The translations under genes were made by a program, and so were the position numbers. The notes under the pieces are model-generated. The model was not told the DNA's origin. It saw nothing but the letters and a program-made list of their open reading frames with translations, and did no database searches. A stretch of 22,956 nucleotides of DNA from Thiotrichales bacterium (GTDB taxonomy: Bacteria; Pseudomonadota; Gammaproteobacteria; Thiomicrospirales; Thiomicrospiraceae), in assembly GCA_014763835.1 (NCBI GenBank), contig JACXUQ010000003.1, positions 1-22,956 of the forward strand. Direction: 5' to 3'. Shown one piece after another: positions 21,766-22,956 of this stretch (position 1 is its first letter; each line of letters begins with the position of its first letter).

Positions 21766-22956
21766 TTACTCGATGATTTTCGCAACAACACCCGCACCTA
21801 CAGTACGTCCACCTTCACGGATCGCGAAACGTAGACCTTCTGACATGGCGATTGGGTTGATCAACTCTACAGTCATCTGTACGTTGTCACCTGGCATTAC
21901 CATCTCGATACCTTCTGGCAACTGGCAAGCACCTGTTACGTCAGTAGTACGGAAGTAGAACTGTGGACGGTAGCCATTGAAGAATGGAGTGTGACGTCCA
22001 CCTTCGTCTTTTGACAATACGTATACTTCAGCTTCGAATTTAGTGTGAGGCTTAACAGTTCCTTTGTGAGCCAATACTTGACCACGCTCAACGTCTTCAC
22101 GCTTAGTACCACGTAGCAGAACACCTATGTTGTCACCAGCTTCACCTTGATCCAACAGCTTACGGAACATTTCAACACCAGTTACTGTTGTTTCTTGCGT
22201 ATCACGAATACCGATGATCTGTACAGTTTCACCAACTTTGATAACACCTGTTTCGACACGACCAGTTACTACCGTACCACGACCTTGGATCGAGAATACG
22301 TCTTCTACTGGCATCAGGAATGGCTTGTCAGTGTCACGCTGTGGAGTTGGGATGTAGGTATCCAACGCTTCAACCAGACGTGCGATAGCTGGTTCACCGA
22401 TTTCAGACTGGTCGCCTTCGATTGCTTTCAGTGCAGAACCTTTGATAACTGGCGTATCGTCACCTGGGAAGTCGTAGTCAGATAGAAGTTCACGCACTTC
22501 CATTTCTACCAATTCCATCAGCTCTTCGTCGTCAACCATGTCAGCTTTGTTCAGGAATACTACGATGTATGGTACACCTACCTGACGTGACAACAGGATG
22601 TGCTCACGCGTCTGAGGCATTGGGCCGTCAGCAGCTGAACATACTAGGATTGCGCCGTCCATCTGAGCCGCACCAGTGATCATGTTTTTAACATAGTCAG
22701 CGTGGCCTGGGCAGTCTACGTGTGCGTAGTGGCGAGTTTCTGATTCGTACTCTACGTGTGCTGTAGAGATGGTAATACCACGCTCACGTTCTTCTGGAGC
22801 GTTGTCGATCTGGTCGTAAGCTTTAACTTCACCACCAAACTTCTTACCTTGTACAATTGTCAATGCCGCAGTCAGAGTTGTTTTACCATGGTCAACGTGA
22901 CCGATAGTTCCAACGTTTACGTGCGGTTTCGTTCTTTCAAACTTAGCTTTTGCCAT
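21766..22956 (-). CDS. tuf: Translation elongation factor Tu
   Basis: EF-Tu delivers aminoacyl-tRNA to the ribosome as a GTP complex. The 396-residue product is complete; its ATG is the very last codon of the window (22954-22956). GTPase motifs: G1 GHVDHGKT at 19-26, switch I with Thr62 in GITIS, G3 DCPGH at 81-85, G4 NKAD at 136-139, and G5 SAL at 174-176. Domains 2 and 3 follow (RGTVVTGRVETGVIKVG, FFNGYRPQFYFRTTDVTG) to the end VGAGVVAKIIE. By position it should be the last gene of a str operon (rpsL-rpsG-fusA-tuf) whose other genes lie beyond the window. Confidence 0.99.
   Translation of the reverse strand: MAKAKFERTKPHVNVGTIGHVDHGKTTLTAALTIVQGKKFGGEVKAYDQIDNAPEERERGITISTAHVEYESETRHYAHVDCPGHADYVKNMITGAAQMDGAILVCSAADGPMPQTREHILLSRQVGVPYIVVFLNKADMVDDEELMELVEMEVRELLSDYDFPGDDTPVIKGSALKAIEGDQSEIGEPAIARLVEALDTYIPTPQRDTDKPFLMPVEDVFSIQGRGTVVTGRVETGVIKVGETVQIIGIRDTQETTVTGVEMFRKLLDQGEAGDNIGVLLRGTKREDVERGQVLAHKGTVKPHTKFEAEVYVLSKDEGGRHTPFFNGYRPQFYFRTTDVTGACQLPEGIEMVMPGDNVQMTVELINPIAMSEGLRFAIREGGRTVGAGVVAKIIE

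Noticed and set aside
1..22956. Mobile elements, CRISPR arrays, tRNA or rRNA genes
   Set aside because: No transposase or integrase frame, no regularly spaced repeats, and no tRNA-like cloverleaf was seen in the intergenic gaps, which are all short.

Overview
The window is chromosomal DNA of a gammaproteobacterium. The evidence is the gene order tuf-S10-spc-alpha, a zinc-free 101-residue S14, a YajR-type transporter, TcdA, and the neighbourhood rplQ ... uvrA-MFS-ssb, which I recall from Pseudomonas and relatives. A sulfur-oxidiser of the Thiomicrospira/Hydrogenovibrio type is a guess from overall flavour, not something the sequence proves. I see no insertion sequence, prophage, CRISPR array, tRNA or rRNA.

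Left part (1-8140), mixed strands. A 3'-truncated ssb and a YajR-type MFS transporter gene lie on the minus strand. Divergent from them are a secreted SIMPL-domain protein gene and uvrA on the plus strand. A DUF2927 secreted-protein gene overlaps the uvrA stop codon. A strong terminator-like inverted repeat follows uvrA, and it lies inside the first codons of the DUF2927 gene. Convergent to that gene is a minus-strand pair: a TatD-family hydrolase gene followed by tcdA, a tRNA-modification enzyme. ssb and uvrA both serve DNA repair and replication; the rest are housekeeping genes or of unknown role.

Right part (8210-22956), all minus strand. This is one continuous ribosomal-protein block of 28 genes read from right to left: tuf (end of the str operon), the S10 cluster (rpsJ to rpsQ), the spc cluster (rplN to secY) and the alpha cluster (rpsM to rplQ, with rpoA), ending in a clear intrinsic terminator. 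It supplies EF-Tu, most large- and small-subunit proteins, the SecY translocon channel and the RNA polymerase alpha subunit. rpmJ (L36), usual between secY and rpsM, is absent.

Three internal promoters can be read, upstream of rpsJ, rplN and rpsM, matching the classical S10, spc and alpha operon boundaries. The S10 and spc promoters are each followed within about ten bases by a hairpin plus U-run that looks like an intrinsic attenuator. The alpha promoter has only a very short leader but sits next to a perfect 20-base palindrome covering the secY stop.

Most of the window is ordinary, highly conserved sequence. I do not see a new defence or metabolic system. The points most worth a second look are the leader attenuators, the terminator embedded in the DUF2927 signal-peptide region, and the secY-rpsM junction with its palindrome and missing rpmJ.
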